Positions 54,710 through 64,000 of a stretch of DNA of 64,000 nucleotides are shown in pieces. The stretch comes from Isoetes taiwanensis (lineage: Eukaryota > Streptophyta > Lycopodiopsida > Isoetales > Isoetaceae). The stretch spans positions 8,064,109 to 8,128,108 of the forward strand of contig JAJEKV010000004.1 of assembly GCA_021234155.1 (NCBI GenBank), given 5' to 3'. The notes under the pieces were generated by a model that ran no database searches, was not told where the DNA came from, and saw nothing but the letters and a program-made list of their open reading frames with translations. The position numbers and the translations under genes are program-made. Within the stretch, counting starts at the first letter, position 1. Each line of letters starts with the position of its first letter.

Positions 54710-56120
54710 TGTGACGTCCCTACTTCGTCTATGATGCTCCCATCATATTGGAAGGTAGAGTTCATCCCCCTGGCAGCCAAGCTGACAGAGGCCATCCACC
54801 TGACACCAATCCTTTAGCAAGGGATCGATGAGGAAGAATGGATGGATCATTTGTCCCACCTTCCCTCGGGACCGTCCTAGCTGTGGAAGCATAAATAAAC
54901 GTAAGCACATGACATCAAATGCAAACAAAGCCACCTCGAAGGGTGGTTGCACCATAGCATACATGTATAAGCACATCAACAACATCATCATCACATAGGA
55001 GATCCTACCCAAGGCTCAGACTCCAGGGGTATGGACTGACGGCTTGGGTCTCCAGAAGCCATTGCAGACAGAATTCATTAGAGTGGATTGGACTGGCATA
55101 GGAACATGGCTGTTGGAAAGTCCTTTCCATCTGCCCCTCCTGTGCACACTTTGCAGAATAGGTTGAAGAGTCTTGGGACTGGACCGTAGCCTGACGGGTG
55201 CGTAGCCAAGGGGCTACTATGGGTTTCATCTCCCCAGCCCTTCGAGCTCATGCCTTGCCCACACACAGTGGCAAGCCATTAAGCCCTAGCCCGCTAAGAT
55301 CCCCGATCGGCTTTACACACCAAAGGGAGCATTATGTAAAGGGACAAGTCCTCCTTATTCCACCGGTCTAGGCCCCCCACTCACAACCAGGCGGGCTCTT
55401 ATGCACATGCCGCATTAATTGGGAATTAATGAGGCTATCTAGATACATCTACCACTGAAGGTTTCGGGTCTCAACCCTACTTCCCAATACACAGGAGTGC
55501 ACATAGAATAGAACACCATCATTAAAGAGCTGAAATACTGAATAATATCTAATCTATTTACCTAAACATACATGGTTAGGTTCTTTAGTTAAGGCTTGTG
55601 ATCTTAGGATCTATAAGGCTGCTAAGGCTGATCTAACATGCTATCCCAGCTCATTGCCGGACTAAAAGCCGGCATTGCACAACAGAATGACATGTTACCT
55701 GATCCATGGCTTGCTCCTGCTCCTCGAATCGCATCCATGCCTTCGCTTGGGTTGAAGGCAGCTATTCCTGGGAGATCTGTTGTGCAAAGGCAGTTTGACA
55801 GCGCCTGGCAATGTGAACTAGCAGCTTGGGTTGGCCGGAATGGTCCAAGGAAGCTAAAATGTGAAAATGGAAAAGGTTTAGGGTTTCCCCTTTTGTTCCT
55901 TTTATATGACCTTTTAGGTTTCGGTTAGAAAGGACAAATGGGATTTTGCCATTTGGCAAAGGGGTTTAATTGCATATGTTTAATAGACATGTGCAACATA
56001 CGAGGTTGCCCCCTAGGTGCAACACTTTACGGCTCTCAAGTACTTGTCAAGGTGACATGTACGCGTGCCATGGCAGTATAATATACGTATTTGGACCGTA
56101 TATTATGCTAGAACATCACA
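54710..56120 (-). repeat. LTR of element T
   Basis: 1411 bp, TGTGACGTCCCTAC...GAACATCACA. It shares the overall plan and several blocks with the LTR of element O (for example CCTACCCAAGGCTCAGACTC and GTGCACACTTTGCAGA). It has a small palindrome near the start (TATGATG ctcc CATCATA, about 54729-54746) and a hairpin near the end (arms AGTATAATATACG and CCGTATATTATGCT, about 56073-56110). Confidence 0.92.
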
Positions 56121-57360
56121 GATGATGATATGGACAATTTGGCACTAGTGCACATAACCTTGGATCCCTTATGCAACATCTTGGACATTTCACTTTTTCA
56201 TGCTTGTTTGGGGAATTTGTGCATTTTCTCTCTCTAGTTTAACTTTTAGAGAGAAAAAATGATCTTAGATCATAGAAAAAGTCAAATTGGATGGATTTTT
56301 TTGCCTTTTTTAAGATGATGGATGTATGGTGAGTGTGTGGTGTATTAATGATGTGTTTTGACTAGGAAAAAGGCTATTTGCCAACTTTGGCTAGGGGAAG
56401 TGAAGGTAAGGCAAGAGAATATGGATTATGAGGCGAGTATGATATTCATGGACATGATTGAAATGGTAAGCTAATGTAAGAAGCCTTCTTCAACAATGTG
56501 TCTACTTTGTAGTCTTCAAGGACGTGGGTCTTCATATTTCTAGCACTTGCACACATGTTTTAGACAATAGTTAGGCAAAGATGTATAAATTGTGTGCATA
56601 GCTCTTCTATGCTGCCAAAATGTGGCAGCATCATGCCAAACAAAGAAGGATAGGCTGGTCCCCCAACCTCTAGATGTGCACATGAGTTGTCTAAGGTTCT
56701 TGACGGTTGCCAATCTGGAGATATGGTTGGCAATATATGTTTCTGCAAGAGATGAGAGCAAAGCAAGGTAGTAGGCAAGCCAAATGAAATGCAGATGATT
56801 GTGAGAGCATGAAACTGATGAACCTGCATGACAAGTGAATATGTGGTTAGCAAAAACAGAGCTGCCATATGGAGGTGTGATGGCAGCTTGATGAATATGA
56901 TAGGAAATGGTGAGATAGAAGGGGTTTATACGGATCAAGGACAACTCTTGAGCAGATTATCATGTAACGGATGTGTAAAAGAGTGATCCTGCATATGACA
57001 AACTCAAACACATGTTTGCATCTACGAAAGAGGATTTGAACTCCATCGATCTCAATCGATACCAAATATGAATAAGGCCAGCTGAATGGGACCTGTTTAA
57101 GAACACCAGGCTTAAAATCCTGTAATATAAGGATGCCCAGATTACAGAGACACAATGCAACTCTACTTTCACATGTGGAGCCCTTACCAAGTACCGCCCT
57201 TTTCCATCGCAAGGCGATTTTGCTGGCAAACAAATGCAGTGGTGGATGAGCAAACATCAATGATTCATAGGATAAATGAACCTGCTAACGTAACAAACAA
57301 ATAAAAGAAGCTTTAGGAAACAAAACCCTGCCCTATCTGAAATACCATCTGGCAGTTGCC
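56121..57360 (-). repeat. Dispersed repeat, copy 2, with an unidentified open segment
   Basis: About 56330-56995 is the inverted counterpart of 42943-43490. Upstream in the same sense (56960-57260) an open stretch reads VALCLCNLGILILQDFKPG and VPFSWPYSYLVSIEIDGVQ. It has protein-like composition but no family I recognise; it may be a captured exon or part of an unknown element. Confidence 0.5.
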
Positions 57361-57649
57361 CCTACAAAACATCACGTCCGAAAGGCTGCAAAATCTGGGC
57401 AAGGATTCTGGCCATGGAGTTGCACCATCTCGGAATGCTGCTCCTTCCTCTAAAACTCCATCGCCCTGCACACATCGGCCTGCTCTCTGCCCTAGATAGA
57501 AATCTTAACCTTGAATTTAGAAAGTTTCTAACAAACAAATCACACAACCTTACAAAATCCAAAACCATATTTCTGACATCAGCATTATACGGTTATGGCA
57601 TACTTGTACTTGCCAAAACCATATAAAACCTTAGGTAATATCTGCTCCT
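57361..57649. other. No gene seen
   Basis: Short unique-looking sequence between the dispersed repeat and the integrase fragment. No recognisable feature. Confidence 0.4.
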
Positions 57650-58200
57650 TTCAACAATTGCAAAAGATAATTCAACAAGTAAGAGTCTTTTCCTGCTGCT
57701 CCAATCACTTCAAAAGGGCCTTTCCATAGATTCTAAAATTTAGCTACTACATCTTCCCTTGCTCTGTTCCACTTGAGCACTAATTCTCCTATTTTGAGAG
57801 TACCTTGAAGCTTGTTGAGTAGCCTTGAATGCTGCTATGTCCTTGGCTTTCTTGATAAGAATTGCATTCTCAGCCTCAAACCTGCGTTCTTCTAGCTGCA
57901 TCAATCTCACACACCTTTCTTTTAGTGCATCCTCCATTTCTAAATTGATTTGATAAGCCAATCTGAGGGAGGGTAATTCAAGTTCAATGGGGACAATGGA
58001 CTCGATACCATATACAAGGCTAAAGGGTGTATGCTTTGTGGATGCCTTAATGGTGGTCCTATATGCCCATAAGGCATCATGCAATTTCATATGCGAATCC
58101 TTTTTAGAAATACTAATAGTCTTTTTAAGAATTGACTTCAAAACTTTGTTTGTTGACTCAACTTGACCATTACCTTGAGGATAATAGGTTGAGCTTTTGG
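57650..58200 (-). pseudogene. Ty3/gypsy integrase fragment, copy 3
   Basis: Minus strand copy of the integrase family at 1446-2466 and 30447-31581: YPQGNGQVESTN (catalytic Glu, about 58160-58190), LKKTISISKKDSHMKLHDALWAYRTT, HTPFSLVYGIESIVPIELELPSL and the C-terminal domain (LKLGEL-like, then WNRAREDVV with a stop, about 57730-57790). It is truncated at both ends. The region 57740-58141 is a clean open frame of 133 codons, better preserved than the other copies. Confidence 0.85.
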
Positions 58201-58725
58201 TATGTAGCTCATTGTGCTAGTCTTTGTTTAGGTTGAACAGTTAGGCCTCCCACTTTCCTCTTTATAACTTTAAAAATTTTGCATATCAGTCCCATTTAAT
58301 AAAATATTAAAATCATGCAGCCTTCATTGTGATCCCAATAAAAAATCTGTATGTCGCTTGCAAGTTATCAACTGAAATAACTCAAAGATCTTATTTCCTA
58401 GAAAGGTATATGGCACAGATATATAAAAGATAATATAGATGCAGTGAAAGCAGCAACTTTTATGTTTACAGTATCATTTTATATGTGACTTTGTAGCATG
58501 CAAATAAACCATTCATTATAGTTCTAAGTTTTCCTAAAGAAAGAAGTAAGATGTATAAAAGCCTGGAGCAAAGTTCTAGATCTATAGTCCTCATCCAATA
58601 CATTTCTACAGAAAAGGTATAATTTAACAAAAGAAAATTAGGAACCAACTTCTTTCTACAGTGGCTAAGCTATATAGAAGAGACCACAATAAATATTTTG
58701 CAGTAATTTTGCTTGTGCCTGAATG
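58201..58725. other. No gene seen
   Basis: AT-rich sequence with no recognisable domain or repeat. Confidence 0.4.
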
Positions 58726-58889
58726 ACAAGCTGTAACATTCCTAACCGACATGCCCTTAACCAACTGGGCAAAACCGTCTAGACGTTTATGAGAAATCGC
58801 TTCTATCCATTTATGCCGGTGTCTCGGGAACGCGACACCAAGATCTACTCGAGCGGTCTCCCATGGGTCCATTACACAAGCTGTAACAT
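58726..58889 (-). mobile_element. SINE-like insertion flanked by a 14-bp direct repeat
   Basis: A 136-bp segment (58740-58875) lies between two exact copies of ACAAGCTGTAACAT (58726-58739 and 58876-58889). On the minus strand it contains TTGCCCAGTTGGTTAAGGGC, which resembles the A-box and D-loop of a tRNA gene, near its 3' side, and GTCGCGTTCCCGAGACACC. No clear B box or poly-A was seen. A long direct repeat of this kind suits LINE-driven retroposition, but a local duplication cannot be excluded. Confidence 0.45.
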
Positions 58890-59389
58890 GTCGGTAAGAA
58901 AATGCAGAGAAAAGAATGAAATCAAGCAAATTCGAGTTTACTAGTGAAGGAAATGCAATCCGACTAAAAGAAAAACTACAAGAAAGGGAAGAACGTTGAT
59001 AATGCGGGAGCTGGATAATCATGAAGGATTAGTTGCATTAAGCCTGGCTACGGTGGTCGCTTACAAGCGCCGCCTACTATGGTGCTACTAAGAGCACTCA
59101 TTGTTCTATGTGCGGTGCGGCCCTAATTAGAACCCTAAGCATTTTACGTGGCCATTTTTTGCAACATCCAATGGCAATTATCAAAATCAGCAACTGGCAA
59201 TGATGCCTTGACTAGCCACCCTCCCCTAAATCGGCAATGCTATAAACCCATACAAGTCTACCTTATCTTGGCAAGACATACTTTACGGCCTAGAAAAACC
59301 CAAAAAAATCGTTCAAAGAATTAAATAACCCACACAAAAACCAAAAAAGCGACTCACACACAACTAAAAAAGTAGAAAAAATGAACTTC
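58890..59389. other. No gene seen
   Basis: Non-coding sequence between the SINE-like element and the LINE. The exact 5' end of the LINE is not visible. Confidence 0.4.
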
Positions 59390-59596
59390 TTATGATTGAT
59401 CGGGAAGGATGGATGCGCCCTAGGGTTTCTGCCGGAGGCTGCTTTACGTTTGTGTTCATATCTTGAGCTACAAACCTCAGATTACGGTGTTTTTTGGCTC
59501 TTTGGAAAGCTGATTCAGAGCTCTTTCCAAAGCTGTGTGGCATTACAGGTTTTAGGTTCCGGCTGATAGCCTTTCGGCCCTGACAGTTTCGGCTCT

Positions 59597-61225
59597 ATGG
59601 CGTCAACTTCCAAGCTGCCTGCAAAACCTCCTGTATCCATGCTGGTGCAGGGGGAAAATTTGGCATTGCATGTTAACCCTCTGGCTTATAGTGAGAATGT
59701 CTTTCAAGACGGTGATTTTCCTGCTTTGGCACCCTCGGCTGGTGCACCGAAGAGTATAAGTGCTTTGAATAGCGGTAATGCTTCTGTGGATGGTGCCTCG
59801 GCGCCAGCTGGTGCCAATTCTAACAAAGATCAGTCCCGTCCACTTCCTTGGAGGTTCTCAACTTTTGGAGTAAATGCTAGCAGGGAGCGCTTTAGTGATT
59901 GGATCAAGAAGGACTTGTCATCAACTACCTCTGCTGTGCGTATTGCTACATCTATTGATGTGATGATTCAGGATAATAAAAGAGAGCTCAGTAATCTTTT
60001 GGGTGAGTTGCGAGCAAAGGAGACTCAGTTGGAGCTTCAGTTACCTCCTGTTGAAGTTTTCTATCAGCCCGAAATGTGTAAGAATACTCTAAAAGTGTCT
60101 GGGTACAATGTGGTCGAGGTTGATCATGACTTACACAAGAAGTGTATTAGTAACTTGTTGTCGTTTAGTGTGGTTGGTCAATATACTGGAGCATTTCTTG
60201 AGGCTAGGAAGCTTGGCTATTGGTTGACTGGTCATCTTCGTAGATTAGGGTTGCCACCTTATCGTACTTTAAAGATGCTGGATAAGAAGTTCTTTTTTAT
60301 CGTTTTTGATGATGTTGTGGCTGTGGAGCAACTGGTGGCATGTGGTGTGGACCCAATGTGGAGTGATTATATTTTGTACCAGCCTTACTCGCCTGGATTT
60401 TCTCCTGGTACGGCTCGTGCTCTTAGGATGCCATGTTGGTTTTCTATTCCAAATCTTCCTCCTGATCTCTTGGTGCCAGAGTTTCTTATCAGTATTGCTA
60501 ATGGTCTAGGTACCCATCTGGCCCATTCTATTGTTGATGGTGCTAAAATTTGTGTCTCTCTTCCTTCTGGTCGTAGTCTTCCTGACTGTGTGGTTGTGAA
60601 AAGTGGCCCTATCTTTCTGAAGTATGCTTTGCAATTGCTCAATGGCCCTCAGCTTGCTGATTTATTTCCTCAACTTGCTTTATTTGCAAATTTTTGTGCT
60701 AAGAGAGATCGCCCTGTAATGGTCCCTTCTTCCTCTATGCCTCCTACCTCTGTTGAGTCCCCTTTACCCTCTGTTGTCCCTTCTGCCAATGCTACTGCTA
60801 CCTCTGTTGTTGCTACTCCATCTGCTGCTAGAACCACTATCCCACAGAAGATTGTGCATACTCCCGCTTTTGAAGAGGATGCTAGGGCTAAGTTACAGAA
60901 GATCCAGAAATTGCAAGAGCGGCATGAAAGTGTTCAAGAGCATCATGAAAATGCCCAAGAGGGATGGACAAATGTTAATTGGAAAAGAGCCGCACGCAAT
61001 AAGGCTAGGTCTAGTCAACAAAATAATGGGGGAGTAGAGCAGAGAAGAGGCTCTCTCTCACCAAGTGCTGAACAAAACAATGGAAGGATGAAACAGAGAA
61101 GAGGCTCACCCTTGCTAATTTCCAGGACGAGGTGGGCTGACCTCCCTTCAGAACCATGCGAGATGGACGTGGTTGATGCTGGCTCTATTGGTATGGAGAT
61201 GGAACATAATATTTTAACCACATGA
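59597..61225 (+). CDS. LINE ORF1 (RNA-binding-type protein)
   Basis: Intact 542-codon frame starting MASTSKLPAKPP. The first about 100 residues are low-complexity. Then comes PLPWRFSTFGVNASRERFSDW and, at about residues 190-330, a region like the DUF4283-type domain of plant LINE ORF1 (SFSVVGQYTGAFLEARK, LDKKFFFIVFDD, YSPGFSPGTARAL, WFSIPNLPPDLL). The CCHC zinc knuckle usual in plant L1 ORF1 after this domain is not visible; the position reads FANFCAKRDRP. The C-terminus is Ser/Thr/Pro-rich, then basic, and contains a tandem pair of about 19 residues around QRRGS (61018-61110). Expected role: binding LINE RNA in the retrotransposition particle. Confidence 0.88.
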   Translation: MASTSKLPAKPPVSMLVQGENLALHVNPLAYSENVFQDGDFPALAPSAGAPKSISALNSGNASVDGASAPAGANSNKDQSRPLPWRFSTFGVNASRERFSDWIKKDLSSTTSAVRIATSIDVMIQDNKRELSNLLGELRAKETQLELQLPPVEVFYQPEMCKNTLKVSGYNVVEVDHDLHKKCISNLLSFSVVGQYTGAFLEARKLGYWLTGHLRRLGLPPYRTLKMLDKKFFFIVFDDVVAVEQLVACGVDPMWSDYILYQPYSPGFSPGTARALRMPCWFSIPNLPPDLLVPEFLISIANGLGTHLAHSIVDGAKICVSLPSGRSLPDCVVVKSGPIFLKYALQLLNGPQLADLFPQLALFANFCAKRDRPVMVPSSSMPPTSVESPLPSVVPSANATATSVVATPSAARTTIPQKIVHTPAFEEDARAKLQKIQKLQERHESVQEHHENAQEGWTNVNWKRAARNKARSSQQNNGGVEQRRGSLSPSAEQNNGRMKQRRGSPLLISRTRWADLPSEPCEMDVVDAGSIGMEMEHNILTT

Positions 61226-64000
61226 ACCTGTTGTCTTGGAATGTGAGGGGAGTGGCTTCTTCCCCAAGTAAAAGAAGCAGGTTGTCTCTTTACCTGTCTA
61301 AGTTTTCTACGACCTTTACCTTCAAGAGCATAAATACCGCCGAGGTGATGTAATAAAGTAGCTAATGTATTTGGACGTGACTATAATGTCTTGATGTCTG
61401 CTGCTGATGCATCTAAGGCAGGTGTGCTTACTGCGTGGAAGTCTTCTGTGGATGTCACTTTTACTCAAACAGATAGGTTCGGGCGATGGATAATAATCAA
61501 ATGGAAAGATAAGGGCCAAGATTGGGGTTTGATAAATGTATATGCTCATAATAGACCTCGTCAGCGTGGTGCTTTGTGGGCAACTCTGAGGAGTAAAGTT
61601 CTTCAGCTTGGGCAGAATGTTGCATGGTTGCTCGTTGGCGACTTTAATATGGTCGAGTTGGAAAGAGATAGAAGTGGTCGTGGCTCTGAAGTAGTGCAAG
61701 GATTCGAGCGAGAACAATGGCTACGCCTTTTACATGATGGTCAGCTTATAGAGATTGATGGTGATCAATCCTTTACGTGGTGTAATGGTTGGACAGAAGC
61801 TGGCAGAGCTTATGCAAGGCATGATAGAGGATACTTTAATACTTGTGCAGCTGCTCGGTTAGCGGATTATCTTCTGGATAACTCTGTGTCTGATCATAAT
61901 CCACAACTCCTAACTAATGATGTGGCTAATTGTCCTCGACCTACCAGGACCTACTTTAAGCTTAATTGCAAGTACTTGGAGGATGATGAGTTCAAACTTG
62001 GCTGTAGTCGGGTTTGGACTCGGGCCTTCTCACCTCGTAGGGGCATGTCTGGGGTTGTCGCAGCGTTGTCTGCAGTGAAGTCATTTGCAAAAGAATATGG
62101 GAGAGTTAGAGCTGCTGAAGCTAGAGGACTATTGACTGCATTGTACCAGGAATTAGAAGTACTCCGCGCTCGTGGCCATACTAATGGAGTCAGAGAAAAG
62201 GAGTTATTATCTCAGATCAAGGCTATGGAAACTGTAAAAGTTACTGAAGCCAAGGTGAAGGCAGGGTTGCAGTGGTTCAAGGACAGAGATAGATGTACCC
62301 GGTTCTTTTTTGCGGCTGCAAGAAGAAGGAAACTCGCCACCTCTATACACTCTTTAGTGTTGCCAGATGGCGCTCTCGATCCGGCGAATCTTAAGCAGTA
62401 TCTTCATCATCACTTTTCTTCATTCTTTGCACGACACCCATTGAAGGACATGCAATTGGCCGTGTTGACTAAGGTGCGTCGCATTGTTTCTGAAGAGCAG
62501 AGGTTGCTTCTTGAGTCCAATATCGTGAAGGAGGACTTAAAAGCAACTGTGGCTCTCTTGAAAAGGGACAAATGCCCTGGTCTTTATGGCTTTCCTATTG
62601 AGTTCTTTCAGAAGTGTTGGGACTAGTTGGAGGATGACATATATGACGCCTTTTGTGAGTTTCAGAGATTTAGGAGCCTAGATAAGATTTTGAATACAGG
62701 TTGTATCTCTCTCATTCCAAAGAGCAAGGAACCCAAGACTATTTCTGACTGGCGACCTATTACATTGCTTTCCTCTGTGTACAAGATCTTTGCTAAGACA
62801 TTGGCAGAAAGAGTCCGAGACATCTTGGCTGATGCTATCTCGTCAACACAATCTGGTTTTCTCCCTCGTCGTTGTATTCTCAACAATGTGGCTGCTGCAT
62901 ATGAAGGAATATATTGGGTCCGGTTACAGGGTCATAGAGCAGTGTATCTTAAGCTTGATTTTGCTAAAGCTTACGATAGTGTTGATTGGGGTTTCTTGGA
63001 GAGGTGTCTTATTGCACTTGGATTTGGGGAGTCATTCACAAGGAATGTCATGAAGCTCCATACATCAGCTAGATCTACTGTCCTTTTCCAGGGCGAGCCA
63101 TCTGATATTTTTGTAGTGGGTAGAGGAATTCGGCAAGGCTGTCCCTTAGCACCCTTGCTTTTCACAATTGTGGCAGAAGTATTATCCCATCTCTTCTCCG
63201 TGGCTACCCAAGATGGCATTATTCAAGGCCTCCCAATGGACGATGGTTCTCAAGAGGTATGTAACCAATATGCTGATGACACTTTTTTGTTCCTAATTGT
63301 CGAGGCTGAGAATCTTTGTAATGCTAAGCTATTATTAGACACATTCTCCTTAGCATCAGGAGTTCTTGTAGGGTGGCAAAAATGTACAGCTTTGTGGATG
63401 TTGGACAGTCCCATCCCCCCATGTATTTTGGACTATCCATGGAAGATTCTTTTGCATGGCAATACCACAAAGTTGCTTGGTATCCCAGTTGGAATTCACG
63501 TCTCTGCTTCAGATGCTTGGGATGAAATCATTAGTGGGTTGCAAAAGCATTTGTTTTGGTGGAATACAGCTAAACTATCCATGCCCGGTAGAATCAATGT
63601 GGCTAAATGTGTTCTTAGTAATACTCATGTCTACATGGCATCTGCTCTATTAGCTCCGCAGTGTAAGATGGAGGAGATTGTGCATATCGTCAGAAATTTT
63701 ATTTGGGGTGGAAATGAGTTAGGAGCGGTGGTCAAGGTAGCTTGGGCGAAATGCATTAGACCTAAGGCAGCTGGTGGTCTTGGTATGCTGGATTTTCACC
63801 TCCAAAGCAAGGTGATGATATCAAAGTTTATTTGGAGGATTTTCATTGGTAAGGATGATTCTCCTGGCCTGAGGTTGTTGGTGCAGTCGATTCAGCATTG
63901 TCTCCCATTTCATAAGGCCACCATTAAGCCCCTCCTTCCTTGGGCTTTGCTTTATCATATACATCCGTATCCTAATGCGTCTCCCTTTCTAAAGGGGTTG
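61222..64000 (+). pseudogene. LINE ORF2: AP endonuclease and reverse transcriptase, partial
   Basis: Starts MNLLSWNVRGVASSPSKRSR at 61222, in ATGA overlap with the ORF1 stop. Two frameshifts before about 61380 displace it into the frame of 61391. Endonuclease motifs are WLLVGDFNMVE (about 61625-61655), FTWCNG, RHDRGYFN and SDHNP (about 61890). After a linker, an in-frame TAG occurs at 62623-62625 (following CWD). RT follows without further breaks: SDWRPITLLSSVYKIFAKTLAERV, QSGFLPRRCILNN, LKLDFAKAYDSVDW, GIRQGCPLAPLLF, catalytic QYADDTFLF (about 63265-63292), KLLGIPVG, then AWAKCIRPKAAGGLGMLDF. It is cut by the window end before the C-terminal part. Confidence 0.93.

Larger units (their letters stand above)
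49675..56120 (-). mobile_element. Element T: truncated chromovirus related to element O
   Basis: Minus strand. It keeps one LTR (54710-56120), the PBS (54697-54708), both hairpin pairs, ORF-A, ORF-B and the first part of gag, and breaks off inside gag at about 49675 (after ...LYVPKLIERHAV). Pol and the second LTR are absent, so no target duplication can be tested. Every ORF is damaged. Protein-level similarity to element O is clear while the nucleotide sequence and LTR are well diverged, so the two make a useful comparative pair. Confidence 0.92.
59390..64000 (+). mobile_element. L1-type plant LINE, nearly complete, running off the window
   Basis: A 5' UTR of about 200 bp ends in ORF1 (59597-61225), overlapping ORF2 (from 61222) by ATGA. 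ORF2 covers endonuclease and RT and continues past 64000. Damage is light: two frameshifts at the start of ORF2 and one TAG. The 3' end and target duplication lie outside the window. Confidence 0.92.

Overview
The window looks like nuclear DNA of a land plant with a large, repeat-rich genome. It is built almost entirely of transposable elements nested in one another: Ty3/gypsy chromoviruses primed by initiator tRNA-Met, L1-type LINEs with plant-style ORF1, a large TIR DNA transposon and small foldback elements. I recognise no intact host gene. The transposase type of the DNA transposon hints at a non-flowering plant (fern, lycophyte, moss or gymnosperm), but this is a weak inference.

Layout. 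(1) 1-3568: a degenerate Ty3/gypsy remnant in which a repeat block plus integrase fragment occurs twice. (2) 3569-30441: a minus-strand LTR retrotransposon, here called element O, with 5-bp target duplications GGATA, LTRs of 1598 and 1661 bp and a native size near 13.3 kb. It is interrupted by (3) 6036-19626: a related plus-strand chromovirus, element I, with target duplications CCTGA, 1.69-kb LTRs and a length of 13.6 kb. (4) 30442-32019: the rest of the Ty3/gypsy integrase from (1). (5) 32024-42938: a 10.9-kb DNA transposon with 25-bp perfect TIRs and TTAT target duplications, carrying a decayed DDE-like transposase, three further ORFs and arrays of GTGGTG/CACCAC repeats. (6) 42943-46100: a repeat, a LINE fragment and a Ty3 RT fragment. 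(7) 46100-49674: no recognisable gene. (8) 49675-56120: element T, a third, truncated member of the same chromovirus lineage. (9) 56121-59390: repeats, an integrase fragment and a SINE-like insertion. (10) 59390-64000: a nearly intact LINE running off the end of the window.

The most interesting system is the chromovirus lineage of elements O and T. Besides gag-pol with an integrase chromodomain, these elements carry two extra ORFs between the 5' LTR and gag. ORF-A begins Met-ARTKQTTR in O, and its equivalent in T reads ARTKHTAR. This is almost exactly the N-terminal tail of histone H3 (ARTKQTAR). The two copies differ by synonymous as well as non-synonymous changes, so the peptide appears conserved as protein. 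ORF-A is flanked on each side by a pair of 60-70 bp hairpins spaced 203-204 bp apart, and the same layout recurs in T with partly different stem sequences. Element I has only a shortened ORF-B-like reading frame and a 3.6-kb leader with no recognisable ORF-A. All copies in the window carry stops or frameshifts, so function is inferred from conservation between copies.
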